From assembly GCF_029889745.1 (NCBI RefSeq), contig NZ_CP123639.1, positions 1,779,501 through 1,843,500 on the forward strand: a stretch of 64,000 nt of DNA, read 5' to 3'. The position numbers and the translations under genes were made by a program. Within the stretch, counting starts at the first letter, position 1, and each line of letters begins with the position of its first letter. Positions 20,025 to 27,902 of this stretch are shown in pieces. The notes under the pieces were generated by a model, which saw only the letters and a list, made by a program, of their open reading frames with translations, did no database searches and was not told the DNA's origin. The DNA is from Ligilactobacillus faecis (GTDB lineage: Bacteria > Bacillota > Bacilli > Lactobacillales > Lactobacillaceae).

Positions 20025-21905
20025 ATGAATAAAAAAATAGATCTAACACAGTCGCATGACGTTTTAGGTGAGTATAGTAAGCTTGACTTTTCAAAAATCA
20101 GAGAAAATTATACAGATCCAGGTACAAAATACTGCTTTTCAGTCCTTGATGGAGAAATAGTAACTGGATATTTGATAAAACTTGCCTGTTTTAGGCATTT
20201 GCGGGATTTACAGCGCCAAAATACAGCAGATTTTGAGTATGTTTATGACATTCGTGAAGCTGAAAAGCTTCTAAAATTTGCAAGTATTTGTCCGAATGTT
20301 GACACAGGTGAGCCGACTAAATTAATGGCATGGCAAAAATTTATTTTTTGTATGCTATTCGGTTGGCGTAATGCATCAGGTGGCAAGAGATTTAGTCGTG
20401 CGATCGTTTCTGTTGCTCGTGGTCAAGGTAAAACGTACTTGATGGCGATCTTAATGTGCTATTCATATCTTATCGAGTCGATAGGGCTAGGAAATCAAGA
20501 CTATCTAGTATCCAGCATCAACTTTAAGCAAACAGGTAAGCTGTTTGGTTACATTCGTACGATGATCAAGCAGATCGTTTCTAGGGTTCCATTTAAAAAA
20601 TTAGCTGAAGAAACTGGGCTGTCACCACAATCTGAACAGATCATTGAGCGAAAAACTAACAATATTTTGCGTGCTATTTCGTTTGAGTCAGGACAATTTG
20701 ATTCGTTTCACTTTACAACAGCGATAGTTGATGAAGTCGGTGAAGTCAAGACACGTGATAAGACTTCAAAGATCATTTCTGGACAGGTCAAAGTTCCAAA
20801 TCGGCAGTTTATTCAGATTTCGACTAGTTATCCAGACCCAAGCGTCCCATTTCATGAAGATCAAAAGATGATCCAGCAGGCTATGGAACAAGACTGGAAT
20901 CGGGATGCCGATACGTATTTAGGGTTGATCTGGGCGCAAGATAGCTTAGAAGAAACATTCAAAGATCATTCATGGCCCAAATCGAACCCGTTATTGTATC
21001 TACCAGGTCAAAAAGAAGCCCTTATCCAGGGCCTAAGAGATAAGCGGGATAGTGACATGCTGACTGGAAATATTGCTGATTTCCAAAATAAGAATTTAAA
21101 CTTATGGTTGCAGGAATCGACAAGTAGTTACTTAAAACTTGCTGATATTGAGCAAGCGATCATTGAGGAATTTGATATCAGTGGGCGTCAAGTCTATATT
21201 GGCTATGATTATTCTATGTTTAGTGACAATACCGCTATTGCGTTTGTTTATCCATATGAAGAAAATGGCAAAGCACGCTGGCATATTGAACAGCATAGCT
21301 TTATCCCATGGCAAAAGGCTGGGTCGATCGAGGCTAAGGAAAAACAAGATGGTATAAATTACCGCGAATTAGCTAAAAAAGGATATTGTACGATCACCAG
21401 TCACCCCCAAGGTTTAATAAACGATGATCAAGTCTATCGCTGGCTGATGGACTATGTGGAAGATAATCAGTTGAGTCCTATCTTTTTTGGCTACGATGCT
21501 TGGGGAGCAACTAATGCGATCAAACAGTTAGAGCTCAACTCTGGCTGGAATTTACAAGCTATTCGGCAACGCACATCTGAGCTTAAGGATCCTACTAAAT
21601 TTTTACAAAAGTTATTTGTTGAACAAACAGTGACTCGTTTAGATGACAAGATCATGGAGAAAGCGTTGCTCAACGCTGAACTCATCGAAGATAAGATCGG
21701 GATCCAAGTCGACAAGGCCAAAGCTACGCTCAAGATCGACGTGGTCGACGCGCTCATCGATGCAATGTATCAAGCTATGTATCATTTTGAAGACTTTGGC
21801 ATTGCTAACGATAAGTCACATCAAGTTGAACTTATGACACAAGAACAAGTTTTAGAGTGGTTCAATAGTGAAGAATCGGGGTTAGGAGGTGATTTTATTG
21901 ATTAG
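20025..21905 (+). CDS. terL: Terminase large subunit
   Basis: The ~626-residue motor-nuclease packages DNA into the prohead. The ATPase Walker A-like motif is SVARGQGKTYLMA (around residue 135), Walker B is TTAIVDEVGEVK, and the coupling motif lies near IQISTSYPDPS. The C-terminal RNase-H-like nuclease has acidic residues in YIGYDYSMFSDNTAIAF, FGYDAWGATNAI and KIDVVDALIDAMYQ. Length and order are normal for the phage HK97-type Terminase_1 family. ATG 20025 is chosen; TTG 20019 is possible. Confidence 0.96.
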   Translation: MNKKIDLTQSHDVLGEYSKLDFSKIRENYTDPGTKYCFSVLDGEIVTGYLIKLACFRHLRDLQRQNTADFEYVYDIREAEKLLKFASICPNVDTGEPTKLMAWQKFIFCMLFGWRNASGGKRFSRAIVSVARGQGKTYLMAILMCYSYLIESIGLGNQDYLVSSINFKQTGKLFGYIRTMIKQIVSRVPFKKLAEETGLSPQSEQIIERKTNNILRAISFESGQFDSFHFTTAIVDEVGEVKTRDKTSKIISGQVKVPNRQFIQISTSYPDPSVPFHEDQKMIQQAMEQDWNRDADTYLGLIWAQDSLEETFKDHSWPKSNPLLYLPGQKEALIQGLRDKRDSDMLTGNIADFQNKNLNLWLQESTSSYLKLADIEQAIIEEFDISGRQVYIGYDYSMFSDNTAIAFVYPYEENGKARWHIEQHSFIPWQKAGSIEAKEKQDGINYRELAKKGYCTITSHPQGLINDDQVYRWLMDYVEDNQLSPIFFGYDAWGATNAIKQLELNSGWNLQAIRQRTSELKDPTKFLQKLFVEQTVTRLDDKIMEKALLNAELIEDKIGIQVDKAKATLKIDVVDALIDAMYQAMYHFEDFGIANDKSHQVELMTQEQVLEWFNSEESGLGGDFID

Positions 21906-22083
21906 TAGATTTTTTAGATTGCTGTGGTCAGTGATTGACGTATTATTTTTTGTTTTAGGCATTGTAGCGCTCGTATACGGTGCCTTTTTGTTTGGCAAGA
22001 TCGTCGGTTATATGGTCCTAGGCATCTCTTTTATCGTGTTAGGGATCATGACTGAATTAGCTGGCGGGAAAGGAGGTGACTGA
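21898..22083 (+). CDS. DUF1056-like small membrane protein
   Basis: TTG 21898 sits 8 bases after AGGAGG and overlaps the terminase stop. The 61-residue product has two transmembrane stretches (SVIDVLFFVLGIVALVYGAF and KIVGYMVLGISFIVLGIM). Small proteins like this lie between large terminase and portal in many Siphoviruses of lactic acid bacteria (DUF1056). Role unknown. Confidence 0.75.
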   Translation: MISRFFRLLWSVIDVLFFVLGIVALVYGAFLFGKIVGYMVLGISFIVLGIMTELAGGKGGD

Positions 22084-22085
22084 GA

Positions 22086-23267
22086 TTGCCTATTTTCAAG
22101 ATCCAAGCTTCCGCTAAAAGTGCAATGAGTGTCCCGGTCGATGATCCAACGGTCATCGATCTGTTTAATGGTAGTCAAGCCACTAAATATATCAGTGCAG
22201 GTGAAGCGCTACAGAACTCAGACATTTATTCTGCGATCTTCCAACTCTCAGGTGATCTAGCATCAGCTTATCTAGTATCTAGTAAAAAGCGCTGGCAATA
22301 CATCATTGATAACCCAACACCAACAGCCAATAAACACGCTTTTTGGCAAGCTGTGTATGCTCAGCTATTGCTAGGTGGTGAAGCTTTTATCTATCGTTGG
22401 CGTAATCGTAACGGGATCGATGTTCGCTGGGAGTATTTAAGACCTTCACAAGTCAGCACCTACTTGTTAGACGATGGGTCAGGGTTGATCTATACTGCGA
22501 CTTTCGATGAACCTGATGTCGGTGTGGTGATGAACATCCCGCAGTCTGATATGCTCCATTTTAGATTGCTATCTAAGACTGGCGGTATGACAGGTGTTTC
22601 ACCGTTGAAGTCTTTATCACAAGAATTCAATATCAAACGTTCATCAAACAAGTTGACGTTGCAGGCATTGTCACAAGCGATCATTAGCCCCGGCATTTTA
22701 AAGATGAACAAAGGTGGTTTGCTCAACTGGAAACAAAAAGCCGCTCGTTCAAAAGAGTTTATGCGTCAATCACAAGCCGCAAACAATGGTCCGATTGTCA
22801 TCGATGACCTAGAAGAATACAAACCCTTAGAGATCAAGTCAGATATCGCTAAGTTGCTAGCACAAGCTGATTGGACCGGTACACAGATCGCAAAAGTGTA
22901 TGGTATCCCTAATTCCTATTTGAATGGTCAAGGCGACCAACAGTCATCTATCGATCAGATCAAAGGGATGTATGCCAACGCTTTGTCTCGGTATATGGAA
23001 GCGATCACTGCAGAGCTTAATGATAAGCTAAATACTACGATCACAGCTAATTTAAGACCAGCGATCGATCCGTTACAAGATGGCTATGCTAATACATTAG
23101 CTGGGTTAGTCAAAAGCGGTGTGATCGCGTATAACCAAGCAACGTATCTGTTAAAAGAAACGGGTTATTTTCCTAATGAATTGCCCGATCCGATCAAACA
23201 GCCAAAAGTTGAACCAGTGAAGGGAGGTGAGAATGATGACGATCCAGATCAAGGGTCCGATCGTTGA
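22086..23267 (+). CDS. Phage portal protein, HK97 type
   Basis: The 393-residue protein starts at TTG 22086 after GGAGGTGACTG. Portal signatures are visible: LLGGEAFIYRWRNRNG, a YLRPSQVSTYLLDDG region, DMLHFRLLSKTGGMTGVSPL and GTQIAKVYGIPNSYLNGQGD. It forms the dodecameric DNA entry vertex. The end overlaps the protease gene by about 35 bases. Confidence 0.95.
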   Translation: MPIFKIQASAKSAMSVPVDDPTVIDLFNGSQATKYISAGEALQNSDIYSAIFQLSGDLASAYLVSSKKRWQYIIDNPTPTANKHAFWQAVYAQLLLGGEAFIYRWRNRNGIDVRWEYLRPSQVSTYLLDDGSGLIYTATFDEPDVGVVMNIPQSDMLHFRLLSKTGGMTGVSPLKSLSQEFNIKRSSNKLTLQALSQAIISPGILKMNKGGLLNWKQKAARSKEFMRQSQAANNGPIVIDDLEEYKPLEIKSDIAKLLAQADWTGTQIAKVYGIPNSYLNGQGDQQSSIDQIKGMYANALSRYMEAITAELNDKLNTTITANLRPAIDPLQDGYANTLAGLVKSGVIAYNQATYLLKETGYFPNELPDPIKQPKVEPVKGGENDDDPDQGSDR

Positions 23268-23955
23268 TGATGCCACAGGCTTGTTTTACGACTGGCTCGA
23301 TATGCCAAGTACGACACCTAACAGAGTTACTGAAGCGTTAAAAAAAGAAGACTCAGAGACTGTAAACGTTGATATTGCTTCTAACGGTGGCGATGTATTT
23401 GCTGCCTCTGAGATCTATACTGCATTAAAGAACTCAGGCAAAAAAGTTAATGTGCGTGTTATGGGTTTGGCGGCTTCTGCAGCAAGTGTGATCGCGATGG
23501 CTGGCGATAAGGTAAGTATTTCACCGACTGCCCAGATCATGATCCATAAAGCTTGGACGGATTCAGCCGGTAATGCAGACGAGCTTTTGCACGAGTCGAA
23601 CGTATTAAGTAGTATCGATGAGTCGATCGCTAACGCTTATGTTGCTAAAACAGGTATGAAGCACGCCGACGTACTGAATTTGATGGCACAAGAGACATGG
23701 TTAGGCGCTAAAGATGCCGTTGATAAAGGTTTTGCTGATGAGATCATGTTTGCAGAAGAAAAAGAAGCTCGAGTGCTTAATTCTCTTGAAGCAGTGCCAA
23801 GTAAAGCGGCAGTCGACAAATTACTCAATATGATCGCAAAAATTAAAACAGCTGAGGAAAATAGCTCGATCAAATTGTCAAAAACTTCTGAGAAGGATCT
23901 CAGTGTAAGACAGAAGAAACTGAATATTTTAAAAGAAAAGGACGGTATTTATTAA
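23233..23955 (+). CDS. ClpP-like prohead protease
   Basis: The ATG at 23233 follows AAGGGAGGTG. The product of about 240 residues has a ClpP fold: IASNGGDVFAASEIYTAL, catalytic Ser in GLAASAASVIAMAG, His in AQIMIHKAWT and a later Asp/Glu region. It trims scaffold and capsid during head maturation. A C-terminal lysine-rich tail may act as scaffold, since no separate scaffold gene is seen. Confidence 0.95.
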   Translation: MMTIQIKGPIVDDATGLFYDWLDMPSTTPNRVTEALKKEDSETVNVDIASNGGDVFAASEIYTALKNSGKKVNVRVMGLAASAASVIAMAGDKVSISPTAQIMIHKAWTDSAGNADELLHESNVLSSIDESIANAYVAKTGMKHADVLNLMAQETWLGAKDAVDKGFADEIMFAEEKEARVLNSLEAVPSKAAVDKLLNMIAKIKTAEENSSIKLSKTSEKDLSVRQKKLNILKEKDGIY

Positions 23956-25157
23956 TGAATATCAATGAACTAAATGATGCATGGATCGCTTCTGGCCAAA
24001 AAGTAGCTGATCTCGATGCAAAGATCAATTTAGCTGTGATCGATGATGATTTTGTCCAAGCTAAATTCGAGGATCTTAAAGCCAAACGAGACAATGAAGT
24101 GGCGCATCGTAACGCTCTCAAAGAACAATTAGACATTGCGCGTAAGGCAAACGACGTTGTCAATGCACCTAAACGTGAGCTCACCAAAAAGGAAGAAGAT
24201 ACCAAAGAGAAGTTTGTTAATGAATTTATTGGAATGGTCAAAGGCGATCCTAAAATTGTGAATATGGTCACGTCATCTGTTGATGAAAATGGCGATAGTG
24301 CAGGCTTAACGATCCCTAGTGACATTCAAACAGCGATCCATACATTAGTACGACAGTATGATTCACTTGAACAATACGTCAACCGCGAAGCCGTTTCGAC
24401 GCCAAGCGGTAGCCGTGTATACGAAAAATGGGCTGACATCAAACCATTGGCTAATTTGGATGATGAAAGTGCCACGATCGGCGATAACGATGATCCAAAA
24501 TTGACAGTGGTCAAATACTTGATCAAGCGGTACGCAGGGATCACGACAGTAACTAATACGCTACTTAAAGATACAGCCGAAAACATCATCTCTTGGTTAT
24601 CAACTTGGATCGCACGTAAAGTCGTTGTAACAAGAAACGAAGCAATCATTAATGTGATGAGTAAAGCTCCCGAGAAGCCGACATTAGCTAAATTCGATGA
24701 TATTGTAACGATGATCAATACAAAGGTCGATCCAGCGATCAAGAAAACATCATTCTTGATGACCAATACTTCAGGATTAAACGTCTTGTCGCAAGTTAAA
24801 GATGCGGTGGGACGTTATTTGCTTCAACCAGATCCAAAGCAACCAGACCAATATCTGTTGAAAGGTAAACGGATCGTCGAAGTAGCCGATCGTTGGTTAC
24901 CAGATAAAGAAAATGCCCACCCACTCTATTATGGTGACCTTAAACAAGCTGTCACATTGTTTGATCGCGAAAATATGAGCTTACTTGCTACCAATATTGG
25001 TGCGGGAGCTTTTGAAAAAGATCTGTATAAAATCAGAGTCATCGATCGTTTTGACGTTGTTCAAACTGATAGCGAAGCTTGGGTCGCTGGATCATTTAAG
25101 AAGATCGCAGATCAACCCGCAAACTTGACGCCAGCAGCAGACGCTCCAAAACCTTAG
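23955..25157 (+). CDS. Major capsid protein, HK97 fold
   Basis: The 400-residue protein has an N-terminal helical delta domain (residues 1-95, coiled coil ending in KRELTKKEEDTKEK). The mature capsid domain follows, with EQYVNREAVSTPSGSRVYEK, IKRYAGITTVTNTLLKDTAE and WIARKVVVTRNEAIINV, and a C-terminal YGDLKQAVTLFDREN segment. The delta domain is probably removed by the upstream protease. It starts on the last base of the protease stop. Confidence 0.95.
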   Translation: MNINELNDAWIASGQKVADLDAKINLAVIDDDFVQAKFEDLKAKRDNEVAHRNALKEQLDIARKANDVVNAPKRELTKKEEDTKEKFVNEFIGMVKGDPKIVNMVTSSVDENGDSAGLTIPSDIQTAIHTLVRQYDSLEQYVNREAVSTPSGSRVYEKWADIKPLANLDDESATIGDNDDPKLTVVKYLIKRYAGITTVTNTLLKDTAENIISWLSTWIARKVVVTRNEAIINVMSKAPEKPTLAKFDDIVTMINTKVDPAIKKTSFLMTNTSGLNVLSQVKDAVGRYLLQPDPKQPDQYLLKGKRIVEVADRWLPDKENAHPLYYGDLKQAVTLFDRENMSLLATNIGAGAFEKDLYKIRVIDRFDVVQTDSEAWVAGSFKKIADQPANLTPAADAPKP

Positions 25158-25163
25158 TAATGT

Positions 25164-25490
25164 ATGAGTGTTGATAAAAAACGGCTAAAGCTTAGTTTGA
25201 GGATCGATAGTAATTTTGATGATGAATTACTTGATATGTACCTCAGTGCCGCTAGTGATTTTATTAAAAATGCAGTCGGTGCTACTGATGATTTTTATAT
25301 CAATAATGATCTCTTTGATACAGCAGTCGTTGCTTTAGCTTCAAGTTATTATACTAACCGGACTGCACTATCGAATACGCAAACTTATACGATCAATATG
25401 ACGCTTAATTCGATCATTGGTCAATTACGTGGTCAGTGGTCGGAGGAGAGTGAAAATGAAGAACATCAATCCATCAAGAATGACGTTTAA
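25164..25490 (+). CDS. Head-tail connector (gp6-like)
   Basis: The 108-residue helical protein shows the gp6-like pattern: LRIDSNFDDELLDMYLSAAS, DFIKNAVGA, then LFDTAVVALASSYYTNRTAL and LNSIIGQLRGQW. It forms the adaptor ring below the portal. Its 3' end overlaps the next gene. Confidence 0.88.
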   Translation: MSVDKKRLKLSLRIDSNFDDELLDMYLSAASDFIKNAVGATDDFYINNDLFDTAVVALASSYYTNRTALSNTQTYTINMTLNSIIGQLRGQWSEESENEEHQSIKNDV

Positions 25491-25809
25491 ACTTGAATTT
25501 GGTCAAATGGTAAGTGGGGGCACAGTCAACCCTAATACCGGTGCTAGAATGAAGGTTTTTAAGCCTAGTTTCAGTACTTTTGCTGGTCAATGGTCACTGA
25601 GAATGTCTGACACATTGTCTTTAGCAGGTTTAGGTATCACTGATGCTGTGGTCTTTTTCGTAAGACATCGCGAAGATATTACAGGTGATATGCTGATCAA
25701 AAAAGATGGGATCATCTATAAGATCAATAATATTGCTTATGATGACGGCTTGCCACCTGACGGGTTCGATCTGATCACTTGTACGCGGGAGGTATCAAAA
25801 CATGGGTGA
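25456..25809 (+). CDS. Head closure / head-tail adaptor protein
   Basis: ATG 25456 follows GGAGGAGAGTG, giving 117 residues. The beta-rich protein (KLEFGQMVSGGTVNPNTGAR, FVRHREDITGDMLIKKDG, YKINNIAYDDGLPPDGFDLI) matches phage head closure knob proteins. It seals the head before tail joining. Confidence 0.85.
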   Translation: MKNINPSRMTFKLEFGQMVSGGTVNPNTGARMKVFKPSFSTFAGQWSLRMSDTLSLAGLGITDAVVFFVRHREDITGDMLIKKDGIIYKINNIAYDDGLPPDGFDLITCTREVSKHG

Positions 25810-26230
25810 AGTTAAAAATGCTGATAACTTTGAAAGGATCCTAGACAGTTTAGCTGAGGGTTTTGGACATGCTGAACGGGTCATCGTCAATAAAGCGGGA
25901 GCAGAGGCTTTTGAAAAGATCATGAAACCTAAAGTTCCATACAGTACAAAAACACATTCTGGAAAGTCAGTTCATTTAAGAGATAGTCTTGTTACTGAGC
26001 AACATCCTAACGGCTCGATCTCAGTCGGATTTACGGCTAAAAGTCATAAAGGTTATATTGGACGTTTTCAAAATGATGGTTGGGATGTACGTGATCGCAA
26101 TGGTGTGCAACATGGTCATGTGCCTGGAAAGCATTTTTGGGAAGAATCAGCCAAAGAAGCGCAAGTCGTTTTACCAAAAACGATGGCGATCATTGCAAAA
26201 CAGATCATTGACGGGAAGGTGAAGCCATGA
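25802..26230 (+). CDS. HK97 gp10-like tail completion protein
   Basis: The 142-residue protein follows the gp10 family: an N-terminal helix, a GAEAFEKIMKPKVPYSTKTH block, then HLRDSLV and a C-terminal GHVPGKHFWEESAKEAQ. It lies between head closure and tail terminator genes as in other HK97-type phages, and overlaps both neighbours by a few bases. Confidence 0.9.
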   Translation: MGEVKNADNFERILDSLAEGFGHAERVIVNKAGAEAFEKIMKPKVPYSTKTHSGKSVHLRDSLVTEQHPNGSISVGFTAKSHKGYIGRFQNDGWDVRDRNGVQHGHVPGKHFWEESAKEAQVVLPKTMAIIAKQIIDGKVKP

Positions 26231-26607
26231 CGCCGGCCGCATATATTTTAGGTTTGGTCAATGATAATATCGATAGCATCGATCACCTATCAAGCGAGCA
26301 TGTCCATGCTTTTATGATCGATCCAAGCGATAACACGACAACAGAATTGATTTTAGTAGTCAGCGAACTAACGGATGACGGTAGTGATTACGGTAATGAT
26401 ACCGAGATCAATATCATCCGACAAGTTCAGCTGACTTTTTATTACCCGCCTGATTATCAATATGATATGACGGCTATCGAAAAGAGCGTTAAACGTGTAC
26501 TTTTCAGCAAAAGCATTCGCTGTTTTTCTGATGCGGGACATGTGATGACGCCTGATAACCAAAACATCACTAATACTTTGAAATTCAAATATAAGGAGGA
26601 GTCATAA
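26227..26607 (+). CDS. Tail terminator, DUF806 family
   Basis: The 126-residue protein matches DUF806 (IDSIDHLSSEHVHAFMIDPS, RQVQLTFYYPPDYQYDMTAI, VMTPDNQNITNTLKFKYK). The family caps the tail tube at the head-proximal end in lactococcal and lactobacillus phages. The start overlaps the previous stop (ATGA). Confidence 0.88.
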   Translation: MTPAAYILGLVNDNIDSIDHLSSEHVHAFMIDPSDNTTTELILVVSELTDDGSDYGNDTEINIIRQVQLTFYYPPDYQYDMTAIEKSVKRVLFSKSIRCFSDAGHVMTPDNQNITNTLKFKYKEES

Positions 26608-27245
26608 TGGCTACTATTGGTTTATACGGTATTTACACCGGCATTCGTGGTGCTGACGGCAACGTTATCTGCGACGATAAAAAAGGTTTGAGTGCTGACG
26701 GGATCTATTTTGTCGGTACTGATAAAAAGGAAGGTAACTTAGGTTCTAAAACAGCAAATATCACGGGGTTAGCTGCCACACCTACAAAAATTGATGGGAA
26801 TAACCAAGTTGTTGATGTCAGCAACCCACCTTCTAGCCCTTCAGTTGCATGGACAGCAAACGAGATCAACCACGTTGTCAAAGAAAAGATCTTAGGCCGT
26901 GTCTCAAACGGCAAAGGTGGCTACTTTGATGCAGACGACACAGTTGAATGTCCTTTGATCATCGTTTCGCAAGCCACGATCACGCGTAAAAAAATTTACT
27001 TCTGTTTTGGTCGAGGTGTATTCAATGAAGCGAGCCATAACGTTGGAACAAACACAAGTACAGCTGAAACTCGCGATGATGACAACTTGACATACACAGC
27101 GCTGACTTATGATAAATTCAACAATAAACCATATGCGATCTTCTATGAAGAAGACGAAAACTTTGATGAAAAAGCAATGTTTGACCTTGTTTTCCCGGGA
27201 CAAAAGAAGTTTACGAACTCTAAACCAGCTACACCATCAGTTTAA
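26607..27245 (+). CDS. Major tail tube protein
   Basis: The 212-residue protein has the phi13-type tail tube pattern (GLYGIYTGIRGADGNVICDD, a central VAWTANEINHVVKEKILGRV and a C-terminal KPYAIFYEEDENFDEKAMFD). It polymerises around the tape measure. It is separated from the chaperone gene by 70 bases, which carry no clear terminator. Confidence 0.92.
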   Translation: MATIGLYGIYTGIRGADGNVICDDKKGLSADGIYFVGTDKKEGNLGSKTANITGLAATPTKIDGNNQVVDVSNPPSSPSVAWTANEINHVVKEKILGRVSNGKGGYFDADDTVECPLIIVSQATITRKKIYFCFGRGVFNEASHNVGTNTSTAETRDDDNLTYTALTYDKFNNKPYAIFYEEDENFDEKAMFDLVFPGQKKFTNSKPATPSV

Positions 27246-27315
27246 TTTTTAGTCGATAAATAGCGAACACAGAGACGATTAATGTGAGACGAAAAAAAGG
27301 AAAGGAAAGTTATTA

Positions 27316-27684
27316 GTGAAAAATACAGTTAAAGTTGACGCAAAAAAACTTGGGTTAAAAGAAGATCTAACGCTGATCGATTCACCCAAAAACATCAAGA
27401 TCGTAGGTAATTATTACAGCAAGATCCTAAATATTTTTGCTGAAGATGATACTGATGATGAAAGTATCACAGTGCCAGTCGTTAAGAATATCGTTCAAGT
27501 GACTGCGATCGTACTGGAAGCACTGACAGAGCTTTTGGGACTAACAAAAACAGAGAGTCAAAAATTAGAAGAATTATCTTTTAGTTATATGGTCGGTATC
27601 TTTAACGATATGTTGAGAATTTGTTTAGGTATTGATATGGGTATTAATTTAGACGAAGAAGAGGACAAAGAAGACCCAAAATAA
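27316..27684 (+). CDS. Tail assembly chaperone, G form
   Basis: The 122-residue helical, acidic protein starts at GTG 27316 after AAAGGAAAGGAAAG. It is the abundant product of a frameshifting pair, analogous to lambda gpG, and coats the tape measure before tube assembly. It ends DEEEDKEDPK, and its final sense codons contain the slippery site at 27675-27681. Confidence 0.88.
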   Translation: MKNTVKVDAKKLGLKEDLTLIDSPKNIKIVGNYYSKILNIFAEDDTDDESITVPVVKNIVQVTAIVLEALTELLGLTKTESQKLEELSFSYMVGIFNDMLRICLGIDMGINLDEEEDKEDPK

Positions 27685-27887
27685 CTGCTCGAAAAGAGCT
27701 AAAACAACTGACTGGTTTCTTAGAGGATATTGATTATCTTGCTCAAATGGCTATGCAAAAGGGTATTTCCCCAAGTGATTTTTATAACTCATCATTTAGT
27801 GAGTGGCAGTCGGCTTGGAATGCCAAAGCGCCTGAAGAGCGAGTACAAGATCCATTGGAGTTGGCCCGTAGTATTGGAGCATTGTAG
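27316..27887 (+). CDS. Tail assembly chaperone, G-T frameshift fusion
   Basis: A -1 shift at 27675-27681 joins the 122-residue G protein to a 68-residue T region read from 27681 (ITARKELKQLTGFLEDIDYL, ending ELARSIGAL). The T part has no start signal of its own, and the fused frame runs to a TAG at 27885. The 190-residue fusion is the analogue of lambda gpGT and is needed in small amounts for tail assembly. Confidence 0.88.
27675..27681 (+). promoter_or_regulatory. Programmed -1 frameshift site CCCAAAA
   Basis: C-CCA-AAA in the G frame is a canonical X-XXY-YYZ heptamer. The very next codon is the G stop (TAA), and the -1 frame continues open for 69 codons including its stop. Confidence 0.9.
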
Positions 27888-27902
27888 GAAAGGAGGAAAA
27901 GC

